A DNA stretch of 64,000 bases from CAWFZT01 sp963820415 (GTDB taxonomy: Bacteria; Chloroflexota; Anaerolineae; Anaerolineales; Anaerolineaceae). How positions within the stretch are numbered: position 1 is the stretch's first letter; every line of letters begins with the position of its first letter. The position numbers and the translations under genes are program-made. Below, piece after piece: positions 1 through 8,965 of the stretch. The notes beneath the pieces were generated by a model. It was given only the letters and a program-made list of their open reading frames with translations. It did no database searches and had not been told where the DNA came from. The stretch spans positions 930,001 through 994,000 of the forward strand of contig CAWFZT010000006.1 in assembly GCA_963820415.1 (NCBI GenBank), given 5' to 3'.

Positions 1-177
1 ACCGCCCATCTACAGGTTGAAGACTGTCTCAAGCCGCTGCGCTATATTTATTCATTGAGCTACCTGTCAGAACTGACCCAGGGCGGCAGCCACAAACTTT
101 CGGTGCACATCCTGCGCAGCGACTTTGAAGGCATCAGCCCTGAAGAGGATTTCCTCGCTGAGCATCGAACCTCCTAA
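1..177 (+). CDS. C-terminal piece of a VWA-type protein, cut by the window edge
   Basis: Frame 1 is open from the window edge to a TAA at 175-177 and reads as the end of a von Willebrand factor A-like domain (LQVEDCLKPLRYIYSLSYLS, then a strand-like HKLSVHIL). In related proteins this segment runs directly into the Ig-like, transmembrane and FHA part, which here lies in frame 2 from about 158 onward. I infer that 1-1171 is one protein interrupted by a one-base shift near 150-175. The VWA assignment rests on a short piece and is moderate. Confidence 0.45.
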   Translation, partial: TAHLQVEDCLKPLRYIYSLSYLSELTQGGSHKLSVHILRSDFEGISPEEDFLAEHRTS

Positions 178-1171
178 TCCAATGTTCCTCGCCCCTCCCC
201 AACTGATCCAGCGCAACCTGAGTAAAGACAGCACGCAGAAAAAAAACAGCCTAGCGCCGGCAGTGTCCGCCATCCAGATCATCATTGAGTTTCCCGATAA
301 TCACCCACGCCCGCTGGCGCAGACCCGCCTGTACGTGGATGGGGTGATGGTGTCGAAAAATACGACAGCGCCCTTTGACCGTTTCAATTGGCCCCTGGAT
401 GAGTATACAGAAAATGGGAAGCATATGTTGAAGGTGGAAGCCATCGACAGCCTTGGAATGAGCCGCACCAGCATCGAATCGCCGGTCGAAATAGACGTTG
501 AAAAACCGGCTACGATCATTTCCAGGCTCGAGGGATTACCCTGGCAGAAGGTGGGGGTTGGGGGCGCCGCCCTGGCGGCAGGCCTTGCCATTGCCGGGGT
601 GCTGGTGTTTGTAGGCCGGAAAAGGAAAGCCATCCTAGAAAGTGTCACGCCAGTACGTCCGCCTGCCTCGACGGCGGTAAAAAGTAAACCGAGGAATAAA
701 TTCAGTGACCCGGTCACCCAACCGGTGCCAATTGCCCAGGATGCGCCGCGTAAAACTGCCGGCCACCTTTCTGTAAACTGGCCTCGAGCGGCGAGCGGCG
801 TAGCCGCCCCGGCGCGCCTGGTAGGAATTTCTGAAGCCGGCAGTCCAAACCCGCGGGCAACCATCCTGCTCTCCCACCCGGAGATCACGCTTGGCAGCGA
901 TCCAAAGCTGGCCATTCAAGTGCTGGACGACCCTTCGGTGGACGGTCTGCACGCCCGCCTGTTCCAATCGCCAGAAGGAGATTTCTACATTGCCGATGCC
1001 GGATCAGTTGCCGGCACCTGGGTAAATTATGCACCGGTGGCCAGGGAAGGAGTACGTCTGGAACACGGCGACCTGATCCACCTGGGGAGGGTATCCTTCC
1101 GCTTCGAGCTGACCAACCCACGGCGCATCCGCCAACCTGTAGTCACGCCCATAGACGAAAAAGAAGAATGA
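125..1171 (+). CDS. Membrane-anchored FHA domain protein (probably the C-terminal part of a VWA-Ig-TM-FHA protein)
   Basis: The product has an Ig-like segment (about residues 55-125, with RLYVDGVMV), one transmembrane helix (about 140-165) and a cytoplasmic C-terminal FHA domain (about 245-330) with the typical SVDGLHARL and GTWVNYAPV loops. FHA domains bind phosphothreonine peptides, so it probably docks phosphoproteins at the membrane. The stop overlaps the start of the next gene (ATGA), which encodes a PP2C phosphatase and suggests one phospho-signalling unit. The ATG at 125 is unlikely to be the native start because the upstream frame 1 carries the missing VWA-like part. Confidence 0.75.
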   Translation: MKASALKRISSLSIEPPNPMFLAPPQLIQRNLSKDSTQKKNSLAPAVSAIQIIIEFPDNHPRPLAQTRLYVDGVMVSKNTTAPFDRFNWPLDEYTENGKHMLKVEAIDSLGMSRTSIESPVEIDVEKPATIISRLEGLPWQKVGVGGAALAAGLAIAGVLVFVGRKRKAILESVTPVRPPASTAVKSKPRNKFSDPVTQPVPIAQDAPRKTAGHLSVNWPRAASGVAAPARLVGISEAGSPNPRATILLSHPEITLGSDPKLAIQVLDDPSVDGLHARLFQSPEGDFYIADAGSVAGTWVNYAPVAREGVRLEHGDLIHLGRVSFRFELTNPRRIRQPVVTPIDEKEE

Positions 1172-2349
1172 AACGCATCGCTCAGGCTCACTTACCGGTG
1201 GTCGCTCTGACTCATCCCGGCATGAAAGGCAAGAACAATGAAGACCGCTATGCGGTCTCGGCCTTCCAATTGGGTACGCACAAAGTGGTGCTGGCGCTGT
1301 TATGCGATGGGATTGGGGGACACCGGGCGGGCGAAGTAGCCGCCGAGATGGCAGTCAACCGTATTAGCCAGCGCATCGCCGAGAGCGACGGCAGCCATCC
1401 TGCCCACATCATCGAAGAGGCCGTCCAGGAAGCCAGCCTCGAGATTTACACCCGGGCGCAGTCCAACTTCTACCAGCGCGGCATGGGTGCGACCATGGCG
1501 TGCGTGTGGATTATTGGCAAGCGCCTGTTCACGGCGACCATTGGGGATTCAAGGGTCTACCTGCTGCGGCATGGGCTGATCCACCAGCTTTCAACTGACC
1601 ACACCTGGATCCAGGAAGCCCTGGCGAGCGGGGTGATTACCCCCGAGCAGGTCAAAGGTAACCCCAACGCTCACGTTATCCGGCGCTACCTGGGCTCACC
1701 TACCCCGCCCAGGGTGGATTTCCGCCTGCGTCTGACCGGGACGGAAGACGATGGGCACGCCGAAGCTAACCAGGGCACACTGCTCGAGCCGGGCGATATC
1801 CTGGTCCTGTGCACCGATGGTCTTTCCGACTTGGTCGAAGAGCGCGAGATACTGGCGGCCTACCGGGAACAGCCCATGAATGCAGCCGGGCAAGCGCTGA
1901 TCGACCTGGCCAACGAGCGTGGCGGGCTCGACAACATTACCCTGATCTCTATCGCCGTGCCAGCGACGACTCCCCAACCAGCCAAAGCCAGTTTCCCCTG
2001 GCGACTGGCGACGGTTGGCTGCGCCACCCTGGCCTTGCTGGCGGTACTGCTATTAGGCGTGGGCGCCGGCTGGGTCTGGTTAAGCGAGCGAGCGACCAGC
2101 ACACCTCAACCTAAGGGGTCAGTTACAGTAGCTCTGCCGCTGTTCAAACCCAGCGCTACCCTCATCCAGATCAGCCCAACATCGATCCCCACACGCATGC
2201 CCAGCTTGACTGCCACCATCCCGCTGCTGCCGGCGGATGCAGGCCCAACCCTCACCCCCTGGCCCACCTCTACCCTGGCGCCCAGCGCCACCGTGACGGT
2301 GACGCTGACCCAGCTCACCACGCCATCCAAGACGCTACCGGTTAAATAA
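1168..2349 (+). CDS. PP2C-family Ser/Thr phosphatase with membrane anchor
   Basis: This is a metal-dependent PPM/PP2C phosphatase. The metal-binding acidic motifs are visible: NNEDRYAV (about residue 24), LLCDGIGGHRAGE (about 48), IGDSRVYLL, LCTDGLSDLVEE and GGLDNITLI. A transmembrane helix follows at about residues 272-295, and then a Thr/Pro/Ser-rich tail of about 90 residues that would lie outside the cell. It starts within the stop codon of the FHA gene, so the two are translationally coupled. It probably reverses Ser/Thr phosphorylation read by the FHA protein; the kinase is not in this window. Confidence 0.9.
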   Translation: MKRIAQAHLPVVALTHPGMKGKNNEDRYAVSAFQLGTHKVVLALLCDGIGGHRAGEVAAEMAVNRISQRIAESDGSHPAHIIEEAVQEASLEIYTRAQSNFYQRGMGATMACVWIIGKRLFTATIGDSRVYLLRHGLIHQLSTDHTWIQEALASGVITPEQVKGNPNAHVIRRYLGSPTPPRVDFRLRLTGTEDDGHAEANQGTLLEPGDILVLCTDGLSDLVEEREILAAYREQPMNAAGQALIDLANERGGLDNITLISIAVPATTPQPAKASFPWRLATVGCATLALLAVLLLGVGAGWVWLSERATSTPQPKGSVTVALPLFKPSATLIQISPTSIPTRMPSLTATIPLLPADAGPTLTPWPTSTLAPSATVTVTLTQLTTPSKTLPVK

Positions 2350-2363
2350 GGGCCGGCGGTAAA

Positions 2364-2876
2364 TCAGAACTGCTTCTCCATCAGGTAAGCGATGGTTTGG
2401 TCAGGTTGAAGCTCGGCAGGGCGGATAATGTGGTAGCCGCAGCGCTGCCAGAAGCGCAGGGCGCCGGGGTTGTTGACCTGCACACCCAGGCGGATGGCGC
2501 TTACGCGCAAATCCTTGCGAATCTCCGCTTCGAGGTCGGCGATAATCTGGTTACCCAATCCGCGGCCGCGAAAAGGCCGGGCGATCATCAGTAGCTCGAG
2601 GAAAGCGTGTTTAGGATTACCTTCGAACCCAGCCGGGAGATAGTCAACCACGCCAATCAGCTCTCCGGAAGGACAGGCGTATATCCCGCAGTACAGGCTG
2701 CCGGCGGCCTGCGATACATCCAAATCAGCTAGCACCATTTCTGGCGAGGCGTGGGCCCGTTGCCCAAGGGCCAGGAAATCCTCGCACTGCCGGTAAACCT
2801 CCAGCAGGGCAGCCAGGACAGCCGGGTCGCGCCGGTCGACCGGGCGAAGCTGATATCCACCTGCCAGCTGGGTCAT
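2364..2876 (-). CDS. GNAT-family N-acetyltransferase
   Basis: The 170-residue product carries the acetyl-CoA binding signature of GNAT enzymes (RPFRGRGLGNQIIADLE) followed by the conserved GALRFWQRCGY ending. The ATG at 2876 is chosen because it overlaps the stop of the upstream gene (ATGA at 2873-2876); the longer open frame upstream lies inside that gene. The substrate cannot be read from sequence. Confidence 0.88.
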   Translation of the reverse strand: MTQLAGGYQLRPVDRRDPAVLAALLEVYRQCEDFLALGQRAHASPEMVLADLDVSQAAGSLYCGIYACPSGELIGVVDYLPAGFEGNPKHAFLELLMIARPFRGRGLGNQIIADLEAEIRKDLRVSAIRLGVQVNNPGALRFWQRCGYHIIRPAELQPDQTIAYLMEKQF

Positions 2877-3637
2877 GCTTCGGAGCGCAGGCGGCGCAGG
2901 CGGTAAATGCCCAGCGCCAGGAGCAGGACCCCAGCGCCCAGCAGGGCGCTCATACCCACCAACGGGGTGACCATAGTTTGCTTGAACCAAATGCCGATGT
3001 AAGCCCACACCAGCACCAGCGGATAAGCGATCTCCTGTCGCACAAGGGTCATGGCGATGCCCAGGCCAACCCCTACCAGCAGCATGATGAGAGTAAGGAT
3101 AATTGCGGTCATATCGGTGGCGTTCCAGCCGGAATAGTTGAGCACAACGGCAAAATTAGCGATCATGGCGACCGAAATCCAGCCAAGGTAAACGCTGAAG
3201 GGTACGTTAACCAGCCACAGCTCGCCCGTCGAAACCGAGCTGGCGCCCAACTCGCCGCCATGGAGGCGCAGGTAGATGGTCAGCAGGCACAGCAGCAGGC
3301 CCAACATGGCTGCCAGGGTGAGCGGGAAAAGGTTGAAATGCCAGAGGAAGATCCAGGCGCAATTGAAAAAGCAGCTAAGGGCGAACCACCAACCGATGCG
3401 TTGCAAGCGCGGGTTGGCCGCCTGGGAGGGTAGGAGCTGGTAGATGCTAAACGCCAACAGGCCGATGTATATGAGACCCCAGATAGAAAATACATAGCCG
3501 GCCGGGGTAAAGAGCACCGGGAAGCGGTCGGAAATCGCCCCGGTGGTCTGCCCATTGAGGGGCAGGGCGTCGGCCAACCCGTTGACAACCAGGGTGACCA
3601 GGACAGCGATTAGATTTAAGCTGCGTTTGGATGGCAT
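2873..3637 (-). CDS. TspO/MBR-related tryptophan-rich membrane protein
   Basis: The 254-residue protein has about seven to eight hydrophobic helices and aromatic signatures of the TspO/MBR group (PAGYVFSIWGLIYIGL, then CAWIFLWHF). It is longer than canonical TspO (about 160 residues), matching the extended bacterial branch with extra helices. TspO proteins bind porphyrins; the ligand here is unknown. A good ribosome site (AAGGAGAAATC) precedes the ATG at 3637. It is translationally coupled to the GNAT gene. Confidence 0.75.
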   Translation of the reverse strand: MPSKRSLNLIAVLVTLVVNGLADALPLNGQTTGAISDRFPVLFTPAGYVFSIWGLIYIGLLAFSIYQLLPSQAANPRLQRIGWWFALSCFFNCAWIFLWHFNLFPLTLAAMLGLLLCLLTIYLRLHGGELGASSVSTGELWLVNVPFSVYLGWISVAMIANFAVVLNYSGWNATDMTAIILTLIMLLVGVGLGIAMTLVRQEIAYPLVLVWAYIGIWFKQTMVTPLVGMSALLGAGVLLLALGIYRLRRLRSEA

Positions 3638-3666
3638 GATTTCTCCTTGGGTATTCTTTCCTAAAG

Positions 3667-3687
3667 CCCGCCGCGAGACGCGGCGGG
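3667..3687. terminator. GC-rich hairpin
   Basis: A perfect 9-bp stem with arms CCCGCCGCG and CGCGGCGGG and a 3-nt loop lies just upstream of the TspO-like gene. It lacks a long T run, so it may be a terminator for the upstream minus-strand genes or only an mRNA structure. Confidence 0.4.
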
Positions 3688-3703
3688 GAGCGCGCTTATT
3701 ATT

Positions 3704-3886
3704 TTAAGGCTCCTCACAATTTCCTGGCAACCTTAAGATTATACAAAGGTTATACGCAGGGCGACGAGGAAGCGAAAAATACCCTGGATGGGGTTGCCCC
3801 GGAAAAAAGGGGCTTTGCGCGAGACGATAGGCCAGGCTAAACCCGGCCTCCCCGCCCCCGATAAAGAGGTGGTCGTAATGCTTCAA
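3704..3886 (-). pseudogene. N-terminal remnant of a FAD-dependent (lycopene-cyclase-like) protein
   Basis: The first 30 residues (HLFIGGGEAGFSLAYRLAQS) are a Rossmann FAD-binding start with GxGxxG, most like lycopene cyclase N-termini. After that the reading frame becomes low-complexity and stops after 60 residues, far short of the roughly 400 expected. It follows the YwaF-like gene by 3 nt. I read it as a truncated leftover; the lycopene cyclase assignment is tentative. Confidence 0.4.
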
Positions 3887-3889
3887 GGT

Positions 3890-4627
3890 TTACCCTGTGA
3901 CCGGCAGGCCAGGCTTGCGCAGGTCCCGGATGGCAAACGGCAGATAGAGGATCAGAAACATGAGCAGGCCAATCCCTTCGAATTCCAGGATATACCAGGG
4001 CCAGGGCGCCAGGAGGGTCAGCAGGCTGGCCACATCTGGCTTGTAAGCAATGAGCAGGTAGTTACTGCCAAGCAGCGGATTGACTAGCGCCATAAGCAGC
4101 AGGTAAAGGTTGCCCGCCAGGACCGCGCGCAGGATCGACTTCCAGGTTGGGCGGAATCCTTCAACCACGGTCAGATAGACCGAGGCGCTGATGATCAGGC
4201 CGTGGGCGATGAGCGGCTCGAAAAAGCGAAAATGAGGGAAACCATAGATGCCCAAATCAGGCGTCATCAGGGCCTGGAAGGCGCCGCCGATGCCCAAAAA
4301 GTAGGCATACTCGTAAATCTTGCGGCTGCGGGTGACCAGCATGACCGCGCTGAGGAATACGAACACGTTGCACAACTGCAGCGGCAGCGTGGTTTGTACA
4401 TTCCAGTCCCCAATGGCCCAGTTCCATACGTGCCAGCTCAACTCGTTGAGCACCAGCCAGGTTGCCATACCCAGGCGCAAAGAGCGGCGCAGGCCCTGGT
4501 TGGGCGAGCGGCGGACGAGGATAAAAGACAGGTTAAACAGCAGCACTCCCGCCAGGGAAGCCAGGTGGGCCGGGCCGAACAAGACAAACGGGGCGCCATG
4601 ATAATCCTTGGTGAAGAACTGTTCCAC
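3890..4627 (-). CDS. YwaF/TIGR02206-like integral membrane protein
   Basis: A roughly 245-residue protein with about seven hydrophobic segments. Family-like features are the early EQFF..DYHGAPFVLFGPAHL, a central WNVQTTLPLQLCN and LTPDLG-like MTPDLGIYGFPHFRFFE. The function of this family is unknown. The open frame runs to 4726, but the conserved N-terminus begins at a GTG at 4627. A TATACT box lies about 7 nt upstream of that GTG, consistent with a leaderless transcript. Confidence 0.75.
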   Translation of the reverse strand: MEQFFTKDYHGAPFVLFGPAHLASLAGVLLFNLSFILVRRSPNQGLRRSLRLGMATWLVLNELSWHVWNWAIGDWNVQTTLPLQLCNVFVFLSAVMLVTRSRKIYEYAYFLGIGGAFQALMTPDLGIYGFPHFRFFEPLIAHGLIISASVYLTVVEGFRPTWKSILRAVLAGNLYLLLMALVNPLLGSNYLLIAYKPDVASLLTLLAPWPWYILEFEGIGLLMFLILYLPFAIRDLRKPGLPVTG

Positions 4628-4773
4628 GCTATCGAGTATACAGCATATCTGGAAGGCAGTTTTTAGAAAGCAGGCCGGCAAATTAACTGCCGGGTAAGCC
4701 AAATTGGCCATAAGTGCAAGTAACAAGCCACCAGGTTTGCAGTCCTGGTAATTAAAACCTTACAAAAGCCATG

Positions 4774-4779
4774 TATAAT
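4774..4779 (+). promoter_or_regulatory. -10 element of the second PP2C gene
   Basis: TATAAT lies 13 nt upstream of the ATG at 4793, so the transcript would have a very short leader. I see no good -35 hexamer. Confidence 0.45.
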
Positions 4780-4792
4780 ACCTATAGAGCTT

Positions 4793-6259
4793 ATGGATAC
4801 GCTACCTACCTGGCGGGCTATCGGAAAATCGGTGCGGGGCGCCAACCATTTCCAGACCAGCATCCCTAACCAGGATGCCATCGGATGGTGGACAGGCGCG
4901 CAGGATGGCTTGCCGCTGATTATGGCCATTTCAGATGGGCACGGGGGTGAACGTAGTTTCCGTTCCAACCGCGGTTCGAGGATTGCTGTACAGATCACCC
5001 TGCAGGTGCTGCAAGAATTCATCAAGGGCCTGCCGGACCTGCGCGACCTGGTAGAGGCAGAGCACATGGCTGCCGCCGAGCTGCCCCAGACAATCCTGAA
5101 ATGCTGGGAGCAGGAGGTAAAGGCCGACCTGGAGGCAAATCCCTTCCAGGAACAAGAGCTGAAACGCCTGCTGGAAAAACGCGGCACGGCTTCCAAAGAG
5201 ATGGCGGAAAGATACCCTTTGCTGGTCTACGGCGCCACCATCCTGGCCACGGTAGTCACCCAATATTTTATTCTTCACCTCCAGTTGGGAGATGGAGATA
5301 TCCTGTGCGTCGACCCGAATGGAAAAACCTACCGGCCTTACCCGCGTGACGAACGCCTGATAGACAATGAGACCACCTCGCTATGCTCTCTGAATGCGGC
5401 TGATTTCCGCCTGCGTCTGGAGCCGGTCAGTAAGAACGGCCCGGTGATGGTGCTGATGGTCTCGGATGGCTTTTCCAATTCCTTCTCGGATGACGAAGAG
5501 TTGCTCAAAGCCGGCATAGAATACCTGCAGTCCATCCGCCTGGAGGGCATGGACGCCATCAACGAAAACCTGGATGCGACCCTCAAGCACATTTCGCGCC
5601 TGGTCAGTGGGGACGACATCTCGCTTGGGCTGCTCAAACGTTCGGAGCTGCTGGACTATGACAACCTGATGACGCGCTTTGCCCTCGTGGATGCGGCTCT
5701 GGCCTCGTTGCGTTCCGACTTTTCGAGTGTGATCGGGCAGGTCGATTACCGCAAGCAACTGGAGGAAATCCGGCAGAAGCTGAACGCTCTATCCAGCAGC
5801 CTGTCGAAGATGGATACCCAGTCGACGGCTTTGCAGGAACTGATGCGCCAGTTGGAAGCCTTTGCCGGCGGGGAGATGGAGCCGCTGCGCGAACTGGAAA
5901 AACGCCTGAGCACGGTAGAGGGACATGAACTGGCCATTGACGGGAGACAAACCAGGCTGGAACAGGTCTTTTACGAACTGCGCACCGGCCTGGAAGAATA
6001 CCACGCCGAACTCTCGCAGCGCATCCAGAGCATGTCGCAGCAGATCCAGGCGCTACAGGAACAGAACCAGCAGATGGCGCGCCACTGGGAAGAACGGCAG
6101 CCACGCTTGCGCAACCTGCAGGGGCGCCTTCAGCAGCAGGAACAGGCGCTGCGCAACCGTTCTACCATTGAAAAGCAGATCAGGTGGCTGTCTATCTGCA
6201 TGGGCATCCTGGCCGGGCTGTCCCTGGCGGCGCTGGGGATCGCTATATTTCTAAGATAA
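4793..6259 (+). CDS. PP2C-like phosphatase with coiled coil and C-terminal membrane anchor
   Basis: The N-terminal 280 residues form a divergent PP2C domain with NQDAIGWW, ISDGHGGERS, LQLGDGDIL, MVSDGFSNSF and GDDISLGLL carrying the expected metal-binding aspartates. Residues of about 310-455 are strongly heptad-like and rich in Gln, Glu and Leu (coiled coil), and a single transmembrane helix ends the protein (about 463-487). The topology differs from the PP2C at 1168, whose tail crosses the membrane outward. It stands alone with its own promoter and a bidirectional terminator downstream. Its substrate is unknown. Confidence 0.82.
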   Translation: MDTLPTWRAIGKSVRGANHFQTSIPNQDAIGWWTGAQDGLPLIMAISDGHGGERSFRSNRGSRIAVQITLQVLQEFIKGLPDLRDLVEAEHMAAAELPQTILKCWEQEVKADLEANPFQEQELKRLLEKRGTASKEMAERYPLLVYGATILATVVTQYFILHLQLGDGDILCVDPNGKTYRPYPRDERLIDNETTSLCSLNAADFRLRLEPVSKNGPVMVLMVSDGFSNSFSDDEELLKAGIEYLQSIRLEGMDAINENLDATLKHISRLVSGDDISLGLLKRSELLDYDNLMTRFALVDAALASLRSDFSSVIGQVDYRKQLEEIRQKLNALSSSLSKMDTQSTALQELMRQLEAFAGGEMEPLRELEKRLSTVEGHELAIDGRQTRLEQVFYELRTGLEEYHAELSQRIQSMSQQIQALQEQNQQMARHWEERQPRLRNLQGRLQQQEQALRNRSTIEKQIRWLSICMGILAGLSLAALGIAIFLR

Positions 6260-6270
6260 AAATTCTTTAT

Positions 6271-6313
6271 AAAAAATAGAACGGCGGTCCGAAGGCCGCC
6301 GCTCTATTTTTTT
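6271..6313. terminator. Bidirectional rho-independent terminator
   Basis: An A-run, then a strong stem with CGGCGG pairing to CCGCCG inside TAGA/TCTA arms, then a T-run. It separates the convergent PP2C and SWIM zinc-finger genes and should work on both strands. Confidence 0.8.
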
Positions 6314-6324
6314 ATAAACACCGG

Positions 6325-6573
6325 TCACACAGCCGATGGTTGGCCTTCTTCGATCATTCCTTCGAGGATAAATTCCAGAGCCATGGTGTGGCTGCAGCGC
6401 CCGTGGGTAAGGAAGAATTCGCAATCGCAATGCCATTGTTTGTTCTGGTAAGTCACGGTATGCGCATTATTTTCTCCATCCATCGTCACAGTAAACTGCT
6501 TGAAGTGAAAACGCTTCCGTTCTTGAGCGTAGCGCTTGGCCTTGTCAATCTTGCCAATCATACCAGAGTCCAT
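6325..6573 (-). CDS. Small SWIM zinc-finger protein
   Basis: The 82-residue product contains a SWIM zinc-binding motif of the CxCx(n)CxH type, seen as WHCDCEFFLTHGRCSH near residue 55. SWIM fingers bind DNA or proteins, and here the domain stands alone. The ATG at 6573 is chosen over an upstream one because it follows a clear AAAGGAGA ribosome site at 9-nt spacing. It shares a terminator with the convergent PP2C gene. Confidence 0.75.
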   Translation of the reverse strand: MDSGMIGKIDKAKRYAQERKRFHFKQFTVTMDGENNAHTVTYQNKQWHCDCEFFLTHGRCSHTMALEFILEGMIEEGQPSAV

Positions 6574-6736
6574 GGTCGGGTATCTCCTTTCAAAGATGAA
6601 TTTCAGGTTTTTATAAAAAGGCACACGAAAAATCTCGCGTGCCCTTCAACAACTAAACTCTGAATTGTGAACAATCAACTCGCATATAGGGGAATCTCCA
6701 AAACTAGCTATATAATAGTACAACTCCGCCGGAAAG

Positions 6737-7159
6737 TCAACGATCCTTCTGAAACACTAGGGCATCTTCGCGGTCGCTGTAATACCTTTCCCATACCCCT
6801 GCCGAACGATAGCCGGCTTTCTGGTAAAGCTGCTGGGCGCTCAGGTTGGAGCGGCGTACACACAAGCGCACCACCGGCATGCTCATTGCCTCTTCACACC
6901 TTGCCAACAGGTCGAAAGCGATGCCACGCCGCCGGTTGGCCGGATTAACCCCAATGGTAGTAATCCAGCCCACACCCTCGCGTGGGCGTACATCCCCGGC
7001 GATAAAGCCGGCCATTTTGCCAACCACCACCGCCTTCAAACGCACCACGCCGGGGAACGTAAGCACACCGACCAGGTCCCACAGGGGCCAGGCGTCATCC
7101 CCGAAACACTCCTGCTCCAGCGTGCGCAGCTCGCCCAGATCGTGCCAGGAAGCTGGCAC
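6737..7159 (-). CDS. GNAT (RimI-like) N-acetyltransferase
   Basis: The 140-residue protein has the GNAT core with VNPANRRRGIAFDLLARCE for acetyl-CoA binding and a typical LYQKAGYRSAGVWERYY end. The annotated start is GTG at 7159; homology-like sequence (DYFTIV) extends a few codons upstream, so the true start may be a rare codon closer to the slipin gene stop at 7183. It lies directly downstream of the nfeD-slipin pair and may share their transcript. The substrate is unknown. Confidence 0.8.
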   Translation of the reverse strand: MPASWHDLGELRTLEQECFGDDAWPLWDLVGVLTFPGVVRLKAVVVGKMAGFIAGDVRPREGVGWITTIGVNPANRRRGIAFDLLARCEEAMSMPVVRLCVRRSNLSAQQLYQKAGYRSAGVWERYYSDREDALVFQKDR

Positions 7160-7182
7160 TATAGTAAAATAATCCAGCTCGC

Positions 7183-8088
7183 CTATTTCTTATCTTCCTG
7201 GCCGCGCATGAAACTGCTCAACAGGCTGGTGAACTCCATCGGGAAGATGTACTTCGTGGATGGGTTGGCAGCCATGGTCTTGAGGGTGTCGAAGTACTGC
7301 AGGGTCATGGTCTGCTGATCGATCAGCTTGGCAACCGAGAAGATTTTGTCCAGGGCGGCGGAATAGCCTTCAGCGCGCAGGAGCTGAGCCTGCCGTTCAC
7401 CTTCGGCCTTCAAGATGTTGGCCTGCTTGTCACCTTCCGCGCGCAGGATGGCAGCCTGTTTTTCACCTTCAGCCACATTGATGGCGGCCTCGCGGGTACC
7501 AGTCGATTCGGTAACCACAGCGCGGCGGGTGCGCTCGGCAGTCAACTGGCGGTTCATGGCTTCCTGTACATCGCGGGGCGGGGTAATCTCGCGGATTTCA
7601 ACGTTGGTCACTTTAACGCCCCAGCGTTCGGTTACCTCGTCCAGGCGAGAGCGCAGGGCGTTGTTGATGGCCTCGCGTTCGGAGAGCACACCATCCAGCA
7701 GGATACCGCCGATGACGGCGCGCAGCGTGGTGGTGGCGATACCCTGGGCAGCCAGCTCGAAGTTACCGACCTGCAGGACGCTTCCCTTGGGATCGAAGAC
7801 CTTGAAGTACCACAGGAAATCGATCGAAATCGGGGCGTTATCCTTGGTGATGGAGGTTTGCACCGGAATTTCACGCACCTGCTCGCGCAGGTCGACGCGC
7901 ACGGGCCGGTCGACGAAGGGGATCAAAATCACCAGGCCAGGGCCTTTTTCGCCGATGCAGCGGCCCAGGCGGAAAACCACCAGGCGCTGGTACTCCGGAA
8001 CGATCTTGAGCGCATTGACCAGGAAGACTATCACGATGAGTACGACAACTCCTATCAAGCAATACACGGACGCAACTGCTGTAGTCAT
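7183..8088 (-). CDS. SPFH/stomatin-like protein (slipin)
   Basis: The 301-residue protein has an N-terminal membrane helix (about 8-28), a Band 7/SPFH domain starting IVPEYQRLVVFRLGR, and a C-terminal coiled coil with repeated AEGEKQAAILRAEGDKQANI. Family members form large membrane-bound oligomeric rings and are usually paired with NfeD, as here. A strong ribosome site (AAGGAGAAGCAGGT) precedes the ATG at 8088. Confidence 0.92.
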   Translation of the reverse strand: MTTAVASVYCLIGVVVLIVIVFLVNALKIVPEYQRLVVFRLGRCIGEKGPGLVILIPFVDRPVRVDLREQVREIPVQTSITKDNAPISIDFLWYFKVFDPKGSVLQVGNFELAAQGIATTTLRAVIGGILLDGVLSEREAINNALRSRLDEVTERWGVKVTNVEIREITPPRDVQEAMNRQLTAERTRRAVVTESTGTREAAINVAEGEKQAAILRAEGDKQANILKAEGERQAQLLRAEGYSAALDKIFSVAKLIDQQTMTLQYFDTLKTMAANPSTKYIFPMEFTSLLSSFMRGQEDKK

Positions 8089-8126
8089 ACCTGCTTCTCC
8101 TTGAAATTATCTTTGACAGCCAGGAT

Positions 8127-8149
8127 AAGCCCGCCCAACCGGCGGGCTT
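8127..8149. terminator. Hairpin between nfeD and slipin genes
   Basis: A perfect 9-bp stem (AAGCCCGCC / GGCGGGCTT) with a 5-nt loop sits in the gap between the two genes. With no T-run it probably modulates relative expression rather than ending transcription. Confidence 0.4.
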
Positions 8150-8166
8150 GATTGACTGGCTGAAAA

Positions 8167-8784
8167 CTAACCTTCTTTTCCGGGCGCCGGGGGAGCTACC
8201 GGTTCTACTGTCAAAATCAACCCATCCCGTTTGACCACGCGCACGCGGCTGCCGGAGTGGACAAACGTATCACAATGGCCGCTCCATTCCTCGCTCCCCA
8301 CGTAAACGCTGCCATCCGGGTTCAGATTGGTATGCGCCTGGCCAACCATCCCGACCAGCCGGTCCAGGTTGTGGGTGACCGGGCGCTGCATAGCTTCGAT
8401 GCCGCGCCGCCCGACGAACCACAGAAAAACTGTGGCAATCACCGAGACCAGGATGGCCAAGACAGGGTTCACTGCCGTACCGCCAGCAGGGGCGCGGGCG
8501 AGGAACACCGAGCCAACCACCAGGGCCAGGATAGACAGGACCAAGAAAATGTACTGGCGCGATTTGCGCAGCGCCAACAAGAAGGGGAACACACCCAGGA
8601 TCAGAACTAACAGCGCCCAGGTATTCACCGGCTGGTTGAAGAGGCTATAGCCGGCCAGGAAGAGCATGAAAAGCGCGCCAATTTCCAAAACCCCTGTGCC
8701 GGGAGCGAACAAGGCCAGAATAGCGACAATCAGGCCAATTACCAGCAGCAAATACGCCACATTTGGATCAAAGAGCAAACTCAT
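8167..8784 (-). CDS. NfeD-family membrane protein
   Basis: The 205-residue protein has about four to five membrane helices in its first 130 residues and a C-terminal OB-fold-like domain (GMVGQAHTNLNPDGSVYVGSE, then SGSRVRVVKRDGLIL). This is the short NfeD form without a serine protease domain. It is upstream of and probably cotranscribed with the slipin gene, its usual partner. Confidence 0.88.
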   Translation of the reverse strand: MSLLFDPNVAYLLLVIGLIVAILALFAPGTGVLEIGALFMLFLAGYSLFNQPVNTWALLVLILGVFPFLLALRKSRQYIFLVLSILALVVGSVFLARAPAGGTAVNPVLAILVSVIATVFLWFVGRRGIEAMQRPVTHNLDRLVGMVGQAHTNLNPDGSVYVGSEEWSGHCDTFVHSGSRVRVVKRDGLILTVEPVAPPAPGKEG

Positions 8785-8965
8785 TCTATTCTTCTCATTT
8801 CAGGCATTGATAACAAGCAGCAATGCCACATTCCATTATACATCAGAGTCTTGGGTCAGGTTTACCCGGCTTGGACAGTTAAGAGGAAAACCCTATAAAA
8901 AGATGTATCGATTTGGTATACTCCAACCTGGTATGTGATTTTCCCAGGAAAGTGAGAACAAGACC

